This document shows, in pieces, positions 31,776 to 41,034 of a DNA stretch of 64,000 nucleotides. The notes below the pieces were generated by a model. It was not told the DNA's origin and did not search any database. It saw only the letters and a program-made list of their open reading frames with translations. Made by a program: the position numbers and the translations under genes. Origin of the DNA: Symbiodinium natans (taxonomy: Eukaryota; Sar; Dinophyceae; Suessiales; Symbiodiniaceae); assembly GCA_905221605.1 (NCBI GenBank), contig CAJNDS010002194.1, forward strand, positions 509,501-573,500, in the 5' to 3' direction. Numbering within the stretch: the stretch's first letter is position 1; each line of letters opens with the position of its first letter.

Positions 31776-31850
31776 TTTGTGAAGCCACATGTCAGTGCCG
31801 CGTCAGGCTTTGCTGCGGGACCTGAGTGGTGCCTTGGCTACTTGAAGGGG
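31776..31850 (+). CDS. Candidate exon
   Basis: An AAATCCCAG acceptor precedes FVKPHVSAASGFAAGPEWCL in phase 0, continuing GYLKG into a TTTAGGG stretch. The 31,530-31,740 region upstream is degenerate GGGGTTT-type repeats with no exon that I see. Confidence 0.38.
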
Positions 31851-32017
31851 TTGAGGCTTTATAGGGTTTAGGGTTCCCGGGGTCAGTTATGAGTACCCCC
31901 CCCCCCATAGGGTTCAAAGGGTGATAACTGATAGCCACTTATGACTCTAATGTACTGCCGCAGGAACCTCCAAGTATGCATTCTGTAGCGTGCAACTTCA
32001 TCCTTTAGCAGAGTCAG

Positions 32018-32340
32018 GGCTTCGTCATCCTATGGCGGACTTGGGGCTTGGGGTTTGTTGGGTTGAGGGTTCCCTTGTGGGGTCGGGCAGCCTATTATCA
32101 GGTGCTTAAAGCCCAGAATCTGGATCCTCCTCCCCCCCCTGAGGCTATCCTGAAGAGAACGCACAGAGGTAGCAGCAGCAAGAACAGACCAAAGAAAAGC
32201 ATCAACCGGCTGAGATGGGCTGAGCTGCAAGAATGTCTCTACTGCTGGATGTCAAAAAGATCGCCGATAGGTTAGCTAAGATTGCGCAGATCACATACCC
32301 ATGGTTGGAGCAACACACCATCGACTGGAACTAGGTGTTG
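32018..32340 (+). CDS. Candidate large exon(s), downstream part of the EF-hand gene region
   Basis: From a GAGTCAG acceptor (ends 32,017) an 85-codon frame runs to TAG at 32,273. It contains YYQVLKAQNLDPPPPPEAIL and KRTHRGSSSKNRPKKSINR. An alternative splices at GAG/GTAGCAGC (32,172) to a CTGAG acceptor near 32,225, giving RMSLLLDVKKIADRLAKIAQ then ITYPWLEQHTIDWN with a stop near 32,334; this joins in phase and looks more helical. Both share the first two-thirds. No domain is recognised. Confidence 0.48.
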
Positions 32341-32543
32341 CCAACTGACTCGACGGATTCCTTAACGGCCTGATAAATCCAACCCCTGTTCGCGGCGGAA
32401 CAGATGTGAGGCCGCCCCGTGTCTGCTGTCGACACAGACTGGGTCATCATGAAGGCCTGTGGGAATGCCGGTCGTATACAGCGCAGGACACAAGCAACAG
32501 CCCGAAAACTCTAAACCCCAACCCCTAAACCCATTGAAGTAGT

Positions 32544-32950
32544 ATGATGTTTTCTCCAATTCGCGAACCCAAATACACCCCTTATACAGTGTGTCTGAAT
32601 CGGAATGGTCATGTTTGCACACATGTGGTCGGCATGAAGTATACGTGTTTACCTGAAGAAGGAATGCGCCAGCATCGACAACGAGTGCACAGCCAAGGGA
32701 CAAAAGGAGGAGCCTGTATAAGTGAGGCCAGAGGTGTTGCAAGGCCCCTGTTTTGGCATCCCCAACTACAAGCACACATTCTGAGAGACGCAGAAGACTG
32801 CAAGAACTGGGAACCCTGCCTAAATTTGCTGTGAGCGTGGTGCCCAGCTTTCAACACTACAGCTCCTACGGTTGCTAAGGAGCTTGATGATAGCTTACCA
32901 CAGAAGATCGAGCATATTAATTTGAGTCTGAGTACACTTACCATAGTGCC
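32544..32950 (+). CDS. Coding-like region, several possible exons
   Basis: A 96-codon + frame (32,544-32,834) overlaps minus-strand frames 32,362-32,775 and 32,609-32,944. Smaller + exons read better: KECASIDNECTAKGQKEEP ends at a GTATAAGTG donor near 32,718, and VAKELDDSLPQKIEHINL lies at about 32,868-32,925. The strand is probably +, given the EF-hand exons on either side. Confidence 0.38.
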
Positions 32951-33080
32951 TTAGCTGCAGCTCCAGACACGAACCCCAGCCTAGACTCACGAAACTCAGC
33001 TCAACCCCAAACCCCCTTCGGTTGAGGGTTTTCGGGCGTGGCATTTATCAGGGCTTGGCCCCCTGACATGCATGTTGCAG

Positions 33081-33154
33081 AGGCCGATGTGCTGGGGGAT
33101 GGGCTCATTTCGAAGATCGAACTGGGTCAGGCCTACTTTCGAACGCTATCGGGG
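33081..33154 (+). CDS. Exon encoding an EF-hand-like loop
   Basis: A CATGTTGCAG acceptor ends at 33,080. The frame reads ADVLGDGLISKIELGQAYF and RTLSG, ending at GTTAAAGG in phase 0. The loop D-V-L-G-D-G-L-I-S-K-I-E (33,086-33,121) has D1, D5, G6, I8 and E12; position 3 is leucine where D, N or S is usual, so calcium binding may be weak or lost. Third EF-hand-type loop on the + strand within 5.5 kb. Confidence 0.52.
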
Positions 33155-33390
33155 GTTAAAGGGTGCTCTTGCGTAGGGCTTAGGCTTTAGGGTCAGGGCT
33201 TAGGGTTTAAGGCTTGCAATAGAGTTTGGGGTAGCCGTTAAGTGAACTTTACCCTAAGTTAGGGTTTCCGTGTATTCGGCGAATTTTCGTGAAGTCAACG
33301 AGCCGTTTTGACCTCTTTATTCCTCGTTCCGTGGAGCAGTGAGCACTTGGCCTACGCAAGCGCCATGTTCAGGGTCTGAATTACTCCCAT

Positions 33391-33482
33391 TTGCTTAAGG
33401 ACTCCCTCAAAATATAATATTCTTTCGTATAGGCGCAAGATAGAGATTGTTTTCTTCAATTTTTTTGGGGGGTCTCAAGCAA
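33391..33482. mobile_element. Family G MITE
   Basis: Ends TTGCTTAAGGACTCCCTCAA and TTTTTTTGGGGGGTCTCAAGCAA. No homopolymer expansion here beyond 7 T and 6 G, which shows the presumed ancestral state of the termini. Confidence 0.7.
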
Positions 33483-33843
33483 GGAGTAGATTAGGTTCTT
33501 GCAGATTTAGGTGCTTTAGGTTAGGGTCTAAGGATTTCGTCAATGGCCTAGTGTTCTTTCGTGGGTTATTTACTTGCTTAAGGGGATGCCGCCCCACTCA
33601 TTTGTAGGGTTCGGAATAGTGCCGATATTCTGGGGTGTAGAAACTGTACTGCATGAGCGCAGCTGCTAGGCAAGGCATGTCGCCACGGCGCACATTGTTG
33701 TCTTCCCTTCTCTCTAAGAGTAGTTACATGCCTTGATATGGTCCCTCACTTTCATGAAAAGGTTCTGAAGGGAGGTCTATTTTTTTTAAAGATTTTTTTG
33801 TTTTTTTTGGGATTGTTTTTTGTTTTTTGTTCTTGCTACTGGT

Positions 33844-33987
<144 letters not shown>

Positions 33988-34333
33988 ACCCTAAACCCTA
34001 AACCCTAAACCCTAAACCCTTAACCCTTAACCCTAAACCCCTAAACTCCTAAACTCCTAAACGCCTAAACTCCTAAACTCCTAAACTCCTAAACTCCTAA
34101 ACGCCTAAACTCCTAAACTCCTAAACTCCTAAACTCCTAAACTCCTAAACTCCTAAACTCCTAAACTCCTAAACTCCTAAACTCCTAAACTCCTAAACTC
34201 CTAAACCTTCAGCCCTAAACCCTAAATCCTAAACCCTTAACTCTTAACCCTTAACCCTTAACCTTTAACCCTTAACCCTTAACCCGTAACCCTTAACCCT
34301 TAACCCTTAAACCCTAAACCCTAACCCTAAACC

Positions 34334-34365
<32 letters not shown>

Positions 34366-34420
34366 ACCCTAAACCCTCCTAAACCCTAAACCCTCCTAAA
34401 CCCTAAACCCTAAACCCAAA
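33988..34420 (-). repeat. Mosaic of homogenised telomere-variant arrays
   Basis: In order: CCCTAAA; about 20 units of the octamer CTAAACTC (34,041-34,206); TTAACCC units (34,238-34,310); CTCAACC units (34,331-34,370); CCCTAAACCCTCCTAAA units. Each block is internally uniform. Confidence 0.9.
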
Positions 34421-34736
34421 AACAAAAAAAACTCAAAAAAAAGCCTCCTAATTTAATTCTCCGGGCGTTCTGAAGTATGGGCCCTTGGCTTCAAAAGGCT
34501 ATATAAGGGGGATATGATAGTTGTTACCCCCCTCCCCCCCCCACCCCCCGCCCACCGCCCCAAATTGAGGGCCCAAATAAAGGGAGCGTGTAACGATTTT
34601 CGTGCTCACTGTAGTCTTGGCTAGAGCCGAGTTTCTAGATGTGTTCAATCCAAATATTTTAGCTCGTCTTCCTTGGTTTCAACCCTGAACCCTGAACCCC
34701 CAAGCCTAAACCCCTACACCCCGAAACCTGAGCAAC

Positions 34737-34808
34737 CCTAAACCCTAAACCCTAAACCCTAAACCCTAAACCCTAAACCCTAAACCCTAAACCCTAAACC
34801 CTAAACCC
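34737..34808 (-). repeat. CCCTAAA array
   Basis: Ten near-perfect units, immediately upstream of an exon-like island whose acceptor (CCACCTCAG) follows the array by 7 nt. Confidence 0.9.
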
Positions 34809-34815
34809 ACCTCAG

Positions 34816-34897
34816 GCGATTGCGTTGTGGCCCCGAGCTCAGAGGGACTCTGGCATTGAACGACAGGATTTCATAAAGCCCTCGAGCCCCAACATTG
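34816..34897 (+). CDS. Candidate exon, 27 codons
   Basis: Phase 0 from the CCACCTCAG acceptor reads AIALWPRAQRDSGIERQDFI and then KPSSPNI, meeting a GTTTGGG donor. Telomere-like variants (ATTTAGG units) follow to 35,047. Confidence 0.44.
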
Positions 34898-35137
34898 GTT
34901 TGGGATTGAGGGTTTAGGGTTTAGGGTTCAGGATTTAGAGTTTAGGATTTAGGCTTTCGGGTCTAGGAGTCTAGGATTTAGGGTTTAGGATTTAGGATTT
35001 AGGGTTTAGGATTTAGGATTTAGGGTTTAGGACTTAGGGTTTAGGGTGTGAGCTACGTAAGCCCCGACTCACGAAATATGCAGTCTCCATCTGCAGTCTC
35101 TGGTTTGCTGGGGTTAGGCTTTAGGGTTTGGGCTTTA

Positions 35138-35545
35138 ATGTCGTATCCTGATTAGTCTGGACCCCTCCAATAATGAAAAGTTTTCCAAAAAATATTCAGG
35201 AGACAAAAATTCGATTGCCCCCCCCACAATAAAGTAAAGTTTTTCGGGCATGGGTTTCGGAAGAGAGAAAAAAAGAGAACGCTTTAATTACTGAGCTTAC
35301 CTGAGCTTTCCTGAGCTTACCTGAGCTGAGCTCATCTGAGCTTACCTGAGCTTAATTACCTAAGAGGAGAGGGAGAGGAAGAGGAGAGGGAAGAGGAGCG
35401 AAGAGGAAATGAAGAGGAGCCGGTGGGGGGGGGCCCGGGGCCGAAAATTAGTTTGGGGGGGTCCCTTTTTTTGGTGACACTATTGCGGGGGTGGATTTAG
35501 TTTGGGGGGGGGGGGGGGCCCCCCACACTAATCAGGATACCACAT
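35138..35545. mobile_element. ~408-bp non-autonomous element with 23-bp terminal inverted repeats
   Basis: Ends ATGTCGTATCCTGATTAGTC and, inverted, ATGTGGTATCCTGATTAGTG, flanked by TA on both sides. The interior holds a 10-bp TGAGCTTACC tandem patch (35,296-35,352), a GA-rich block and G runs. No transposase. The TA flank is compatible with a Tc1/mariner-type element, but the family is not established. Confidence 0.7.
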
Positions 35546-35958
35546 TATATGGTATTGGCTCGAGAAGGTTCATAGGCCATAAGATTGCAAGGATCTGGTG
35601 CTAGGGATCGTCGGCTAGATTGGGTTTGTGTACAGGTGTATAGGTTACAGGGTCGACAGCGTCCAGGCCTTTGGGCTTATGGTTAATCCTGAGACCCCCG
35701 CGCTAAAAAACCCTAAGCCGGAAAGAAGCCCTAAACATCCCTGTCGGGACCGCCGGCAGACAGTACAGCTTGGGGCTTTTTTTTTGGGCGCTTGTAGTTT
35801 AGGGTTGATGAGGTTTGTAGGGTTTATTGGGGTTTGTGTTCGGGTTTACAGGGTTTGGGGGGGTTTCTGGAGCCGACTTCGGGGCGCCGCGTAGATGGAC
35901 CGCGGGTAGCTCGCTGGATGAAAGTGTAGCAGGCTGCTCCAGTGGCGCGATTGCAAAC

Positions 35959-36062
35959 TGGGGTTTACGAACATAGGGGAAGCCTAAAATAGACCCCGAA
36001 AAATAGTAGGATCCACTTATAAACAGGACCCCAATAAGGTACCCCTAAGATTGTAAACCCCA
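35959..36062. mobile_element. Family C MITE, best-preserved copy
   Basis: Ends TGGGGTTTACGAACATAGGG and CCCTAAGATTGTAAACCCCA with the inner words AAATAGTAGGATCC and GGACCCCAATAAGGTACC. About 104 bp. Confidence 0.72.
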
Positions 36063-36110
36063 AAGTTGCCCTGAATTTAAGAGCCTCCGGCTCAAGCCGC
36101 CGACCCGCAG

Positions 36111-36131
36111 GAGAACAAGTTTAAGGATTGG
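36111..36131 (+). CDS. Candidate 7-codon exon before the poly-G tract
   Basis: A GACCCGCAG acceptor and a GTTTGGG donor flank ENKFKDW. Tiny, so low certainty. If real, the 75-nt G run lies in its downstream intron. Confidence 0.28.
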
Positions 36132-36161
36132 GTTTGGGTGGGGGGTTTGGGTGGGGGGGGT

Positions 36162-36236
<75 letters not shown>
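36162..36236 (+). repeat. Uninterrupted 75-nt poly-G
   Basis: 75 consecutive G. Such a tract is hard to sequence and clone, so its length is uncertain. It is followed by a 36,238-36,500 island open in several frames (RWVFSKRAPMPCAKPPMVHE is one). Confidence 0.9.
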
Positions 36237-36237
<1 letters not shown>

Positions 36238-36551
36238 GCGGGGCTCAAAGATGGGTTTTTTCCAAAAGAGCCCCTATGCCCTGTGCGAAACCGCCTATGG
36301 TCCATGAGTTTACGCGGTGTGGGTGGCCTGTTCCTCCACGGAAAAGCTGCCGGGGGACCCCCCCCTACCCCCCCCCCCCGCGTTTTGGGGGGGTAAGGAG
36401 GGAAAGAGGGAGGTTTTCACCTCCTTTTCCCATCCAACACGCCGCCAGGGTCGGCGGATATCCCTACAACGCAGTTCAACTGCCCCGCCCTACTGCAAAA
36501 AAACCCAAAACCCCAAACTCTAAACTCTAAACCCTAAACCCTAAACCCGAG

Positions 36552-36582
36552 CTGCAACCGCAGCTAGCCCAGGTTGTCAAAG
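36552..36582 (+). CDS. Candidate exon with consensus GTAAG donor
   Basis: ELQPQLAQVVK-like frame (LQPQLAQVVK from 36,552) ending AAAG/GTAAGCG, a strong donor. Preceded by a CCCTAAACCCGAG acceptor region. Confidence 0.4.
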
Positions 36583-36749
36583 GTAAGCGAGGCGGAGCTC
36601 GCCGAAGAGGCCGCGCCCCCATGCAAGCTCAACTCGGATTTAGGGTTTAGGGTTCAGGGTTCAGGGTTCAGGGTTTAGGGTTTAGGGGGCTTAGGGTGCT
36701 CCACACCTGACCACGTGTTTCGAGTTCCGGGTTCAGGGTTTAGTTACAG

Positions 36750-36828
36750 CGAGGGCTACCAGTTGAGCAACTCTGCTTGTAACCTTGCTATGGATGCTGA
36801 TTGCCCTGCTTACAACCCAAATCGCTGA
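36750..36828 (+). CDS. Candidate terminal exon, 25 codons
   Basis: A TTTAGTTACAG acceptor ends at 36,749. The frame reads EGYQLSNSACNLAMDADCPA then YNPNR and stops at TGA (36,826). Cysteine-containing and compositionally convincing. No family is recognised. Confidence 0.46.
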
Positions 36829-36889
36829 ACAAATGAACCTTCAAGTCGGGTTAGGGTTTACTACTATGTGCTTCAGAACCCCGCAAAAA

Positions 36890-37012
36890 CAGAAGATAAT
36901 AATCCCTATATTGACCTTATTAGGAAGAATGTGCATGTTTTTGTTTTTTTTTTGGTTTTCTTTTTTTTTTTTTTTTTTTTGGGGGGGGGGGGGTTCTTAA
37001 GCAGTCAGGCTT
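36890..37012. mobile_element. Family G MITE-derived T/G tract
   Basis: Left end AACCCCGCAAAA and inner ATAATAATCCCTATA are family G words; the right end has grown to ~20 T plus 13 G before GTTCTTAAGC. Confidence 0.55.
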
Positions 37013-37082
37013 GAGGGTTGACGGCTTAGGGCTTTGCAAGATTAGGGTCTTGCGACTTTGGGCGCACAGTCCAATGGTACAG

Positions 37083-37445
37083 GGTTAGGGTTTAGGGTTT
37101 ATAGGGTTTAGGGTTTAGGGTTTAGGGTTTAGGGTTTAGGGTTTAGGGTTTAGGGTTTAGGGTTTAGGGTTTAGATTTAGGGTCTGGGAGGTCGGAATCA
37201 TGTTTTCTGCGGGCTTGGGGGCTTGGGGCTTCTTTTCGGGCCCCACACCTTGGGATGTTCCCCCTTAGACCAACAGCTCCTTAATAATTTAATAGGGATT
37301 GTAGTACCGGTTTAGGGTTTAAGGTTTAGGGTTTAGGTTTAGGGTTTAGGTTTAGGGTTTAGGGTTTAGGGTTTGGGGTTTGGGGTTTGGGGTTTGGGGT
37401 TTGGGGTTTGGGGTTTGGGGTTTGGGGTTTAGGAGGCTCAGGGCT
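37083..37445 (+). repeat. TTTAGGG array, MITE fragment and GGGGTTT array
   Basis: 37,083-37,174 is a TTTAGGG array. 37,248-37,309 is the left half of a family D MITE (starts CCTTGGGATGTTCC). It is cut off at GTAGTACCGG and continues directly as telomere-like repeats, the last part (37,371-37,432) being uniform GGGGTTT units. Confidence 0.8.
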
Positions 37446-37639
37446 TAGGGTTTGGGGTTTGGGGTTTAGGGCTGAGGGTTGAGGGTTCAGGGTTCAGGGT
37501 AGGACCCCAAAAAGGTACCCCTAATATCGTAAACCCCCATCTAAGAATAATTCAACCTACCCCAAACCCATACCCCCTTAACCGATAAACGGAGAGCATA
37601 AGGAAGGATTTTGCCCTTCCCCTTCATTTCTTCTAATAC

Positions 37640-37917
37640 GCCCAAGGGGTATGTTGAGTATTTCTTCGGCTAAGGCCGACACTTTTAAGCATCTGCAGGA
37701 GATGGTTCAGGGTTAGGGTCGTAACCCTTGAAGCCTAGGCCCTAAACCCCAAACCCTCAATCCATACGGTTCAGGGTCCTGAGCGTCAAGACCCGAACCA
37801 AAGATCCTAGAGATATCTGAAGCTTAAACCCCTAAACCCTAAACCCCAACGCAGGCGAGCACTCAGAACACCGTGAAGTCTTCAACGACGTGCCGCCCTC
37901 TTTGTCTTCCCTTGTCG
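37640..37917 (+). CDS. Two candidate exon islands
   Basis: 37,651-37,714 reads MLSISSAKADTFKHLQEMVQ and meets GGTTAGG. 37,863-37,917, after an AACGCAG acceptor, is open in two frames; one contains EHSEHREVFNDVPPSLSSLV. Between them are CCCTAAA-type words. Confidence 0.36.
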
Positions 37918-38012
37918 GTTTTGAGGTTTTGTGATATGGTAAATGCTAACCCCGCCCCCTCCCCTTAAGGTTTTAGGGTTTATCAGGTTTGGGGTATTTT
38001 TGGGTTTACCAC

Positions 38013-38120
38013 AAGGCTCCTATGTAGTACCTTGCTAGGGTAGTAGACTAGAAGAACCCCCTACAACTAAACCAACAATGTACACCAAAAAGGAACGACA
38101 TGAATTAGAGCCTTCAGGTA
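38013..38120. mobile_element. Family E MITE
   Basis: Ends AAGGCTCCTATGTAGTACCT and AGAGCCTTCAGGTA. About 108 bp. Confidence 0.6.
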
Positions 38121-38182
38121 GGGTTTATAGGTTTAGGGTTATGAAGCCCAAAACCCCGAATCCCCTGACACCAATCCTTCAG

Positions 38183-38211
38183 GCAGCTGAAGATCCTGTA
38201 GACTGTGAAGA
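38183..38211 (+). CDS. Candidate small exon with GTAAGT donor
   Basis: A CCAATCCTTCAG acceptor and a perfect GA/GTAAGT donor flank AAEDPVDCE. The next island (38,342-38,460) is open in all three frames, one containing IGASFLVTGVGVFCSKAQLL, so the joining frame is unresolved. Confidence 0.42.
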
Positions 38212-38459
38212 GTAAGTGCATTCAACGTAGATCAACCCCATCTGGGCCTTCTTCCGGTAGTAGACCCTGTTTCTTTGCGCACACAGGGGTGTAGGGTTCA
38301 GGGTTTAGGGGTTTAGGGTTTAGGGTTTAGGGTTTAGGGTTAAGGCCATCGGGGCAAGCTTCTTAGTCACAGGAGTTGGAGTTTTCTGCTCCAAAGCTCA
38401 GCTCCTTGCGCTGCTCCCCTTGCAAGCTTCCGAGATCGACGACGAGCCCAGATTCGGAG

Positions 38460-39130
38460 GGGGGTTGTTTAGGGGCTACTTAGGTATTTAGGCATTATGT
38501 ATGGTAGATATATTAGGTTGTATATATATATATACTTTATATAATCCTTTTGTACCTAAGTAGCCCTTAAACAACTCCTAAGGGTCCCTTACATAGGGGA
38601 ATAAGAGTCATAAAGTTGTGTCACCCTATGTAGAGAAATACCCATTTCCGTGAACCCTGAACCCTAAACCCTAAACCCCTAAACCCCTAAACCCCCTAAA
38701 CCCCTAAACCCCTAAAGCCCTAAACCCCTAAACCCCTAAACCCCTTAACCCCTTAACCCCTTAAACCCTAAACCCGAAACTCGCAAGCCGGCATCTTAAA
38801 GCCCAAAGCTGCGGGCCCCAAACCCTCAACCCTGCAAATTCGCCAAACCCCGAGGCCCCGAACCAGGGTTTAGGGCTAAGGGTTTAGGGTTTAGGGTTTA
38901 GGGGTTAAGGTTGAGACTTCCCTGTTTTTTTTTTTTTTTTTTTTTTTTTTTGGGGGGGGGGGGGGCAAATGTAGCACGCTTCCATTCCTGGGTTTACCCT
39001 TCGTGAAGGGATACCCTAAACCCTAAACCCTAAACCCTAAACCCTAAACCCTGAACTCTTTCTGTGTCGTGTTCCCGAGGTGTACACTACTCTGACCACT
39101 TGGCCTGCGGCAATGTCCCGCTCTCTTGAA
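38460..39130. other. Inverted repeat, CCCTAAAC variants and T/G tract; no exon seen
   Basis: 38,464-38,575 is a foldback (TGTTTAGGGGCTACTTAGGT/ACCTAAGTAGCCCTTAAACA) around a (TA)n core at 38,519-38,534. 38,641-38,790 is CCCCTAAA-type repeats. 38,925-38,965 is ~27 T followed by 13 G. 39,015-39,055 is CCCTAAA. Confidence 0.75.
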
Positions 39131-39146
39131 ATCAGGGAAGTTATCT

Positions 39147-39358
39147 TTAAAGGGTTCTGAAGTATGGGCTGGGTTTAGGGTTTAGGGTTTAGGGTTTAGG
39201 GTTTAGGGTTTAGGGTTTAGGGTTTAGGGTTTAGGGTTTAGGGTTTAGGGTTTAGGGTTTAGGGTTTATGGGCCCTTGGGTTTTGCAGGGTATATAAGGG
39301 GTATAAACAAGTTCAGCAATTAAGGGCCCATGCTCAGGGACTGCGTAACTGCCCTAAG
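39147..39358. mobile_element. Family B MITE split by a TTTAGGG array
   Basis: The element reads AAGGGTTCTGAAGTATGGGC, is interrupted by about 13 TTTAGGG units (39,170-39,266), then resumes TATGGGCCCTTGGG and runs to AACTGCCCT. The 7-nt TATGGGC occurs on both sides of the array. Uninterrupted copies at 34,470 and 56,990 read AAGTATGGGCCCTTGG across the same point. Confidence 0.85.
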
Positions 39359-39659
39359 GCTTCAGCAAGCTTCTCCGGCCCTGGGGCGCGCAGTCCAGTG
39401 CTTGGGGTTTCGGGTTTAGGGTTCAAGGGTTCAAGGGTTTAGGGTTTAGGGGTCTACAGATTTCCCGTAAGTTGCATACTCCCAAAGCCCAACCCCAGCA
39501 CAAGGCCGGGGAAGCTTGCGAATGGCTCCAGAATCTCCTGCCCCTCGTGCCAATTTGGCGAGTGGATGCTGGTGCGTATAGAGGGTTTTAAGCTACCAAC
39601 TTCCCCACGAAGAACTAGCAAGGAAGGACATTTGGGAAGCACATCGTTCTGGCCCGAAG

Positions 39660-40063
39660 CCCTAGACCGTAAACCCTAAACCCTAAACCCTAAGCCCTAA
39701 ACCCTAAACCCTAAACCCTAAACCCTAAACCCTAAACCCTAAACTCTAAACCCTAAACCCTAAACCCTAAACCCTAAACCTAACTTGAGCCTTGCTGTTC
39801 TACGGTTTCACGCTTGCTCCCTACTGTGAAGCTTCGAAAGACGGAGGTCGGTTAGGGTGTAGGTACACTATCCCAAGTCGCTTGTCGGATTATGGGCCTA
39901 AACCCTAAACCCCAAACCCCAAACCCCAAACCCCAAACCCTAAACCTTAAACTCTAAACCCTAAACCCTAAACCCTAAACCCTAAACCCTAAACCCTAAA
40001 CCCTAAACCCTACACCCTACACCCTACACCCTAAACCCTAAACCCTAAACCCTAAACCTAATC
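39660..40063 (-). repeat. CCCTAAA arrays flanking an exon-like island
   Basis: 39,665-39,780 and 39,897-40,063 are CCCTAAA arrays with blocks of CCCCAAA and CCCTACA variants. The island between them (39,790-39,850) reads LLFYGFTLAPYCEASKDGG after a TTGAG acceptor. Confidence 0.85.
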
Positions 40064-40071
40064 TTAGTTAC

Positions 40072-40175
40072 AATTCGCAAAGACGAGGGACCCCTCCCTG
40101 ATGAATCCCTGAAACTGCTCGACCTTCTACTCCTGCATTTTCCAAGAGTGCGGAGGTGCAAAGATGTAGAAGGTG
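40072..40175 (+). CDS. Candidate exon, leucine-rich helix
   Basis: An AATCTTAG acceptor precedes IRKDEGPLPDESLKLLDLLL, then LHFPRVRR, ending at AG/GTGCAAAG. Together with the YGF island at 39,790 it faintly recalls the C-terminal part of SETD3/LSMT-type SET proteins; that is a weak guess from a few residues. Confidence 0.4.
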
Positions 40176-40287
40176 AAAGCTGAAACTCTACTTAGGGCTT
40201 AGGTTTTAGGGATCCAGCTCAGGGTTGTAGGTGCTAGGGCACAGGTTGTAGGAGCAGCGCAACTTCGAAGCCCTCCTGGTAGCTTCG

Positions 40288-40380
40288 CAGTAGGATCGAA
40301 GCCCGTTTTTTGCCGAGCGCCTCGCGGCGTTGCTCGCAACACATGTGCATGACACCGAATTCGGATGCCGCACTCCAGGC
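40288..40380 (+). CDS. Candidate exon, frame uncertain
   Basis: After a GCTTCGCAG(TAG) acceptor one frame reads DRSPFFAERLAALLATHVHD, another RIEARFLPSASRRCSQHMCM; both are open for more than 30 codons. Confidence 0.38.
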
Positions 40381-40415
40381 TCAGCTTGAAGTTTGTTCTA
40401 CATGAGGGTCCCCTT

Positions 40416-40536
40416 CTTGGTAGATTAGTGGTATCCTTTTTGCCCTTTCTTTTTCTTCAAGGTTCCCTTATAAAGTAACTTCCCCCCCCCCGAAAAAAAC
40501 GGTATCCTTATTATGGCATGGTTACTGGGCTACCAG
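40416..40536. mobile_element. Family A MITE
   Basis: Ends CTTGGTAGATTAGTGGTA and GGTTACTGGGCTACCAG, with the family's AGGTTCCCTTATAAAGTAAC core and an expanded 11-nt C run. Confidence 0.75.
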
Positions 40537-40628
40537 GCCCAGTACGCTGGTTGCGTGGAACCTCTTATAGCTCAACAACCGATGGCCTGAAAGAGTTTTA
40601 CACTGACAGCCCTTCATGAGCAGGATCG

Positions 40629-40950
40629 TTGTCGTCCTGCTCATCCTCGTCCCCATCATCATCAGCAATGGAAGTAGCAGCAACAGCAGCAACGGCATCG
40701 GCATCATCCCCACCAGGATGCATCTTAGATCAAAGCAGAGACTTGACGAAGCTGCCTGCCCTCCCATTGCATGTGAAGAGCAAGCGAAGCCGCACAGCGT
40801 TGCTTATCACTGAGACATGACAGAGCTCCGGACTCCGGGACATCCTCTGCGCACTTCGTTTGTGCTACAAGAACGACGGCATTTGTGAGCATGGCGACAC
40901 TGACCAAAAAACTCATTGCGCCATTTGACGAAGACATGTGGCAAGGGTTT
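40629..40950 (+). CDS. Candidate coding region, Ser-rich then basic
   Basis: The frame 40,629-40,820 reads SSPSSSAMEVAATAATASAS and ends KLPALPLHVKSKRSRTALLI with a stop at 40,818. A second frame from about 40,782 contains MATLTKKLIAPFDEDMWQG and runs to a 21-nt poly-C (40,953-40,973). Overlapping frames here suggest two exons whose junction I cannot place. The minus-strand 81-codon frame is leucine/methionine-rich shadow sequence. Confidence 0.42.
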
Positions 40951-41034
40951 CACCCCCCCCCCCCCCCCCCCCCGCCCTCCCTTGACCCTGCCCCCCTCAA
41001 CCCCCACGATCCTTGCGACAGTTGACACTTTTGA

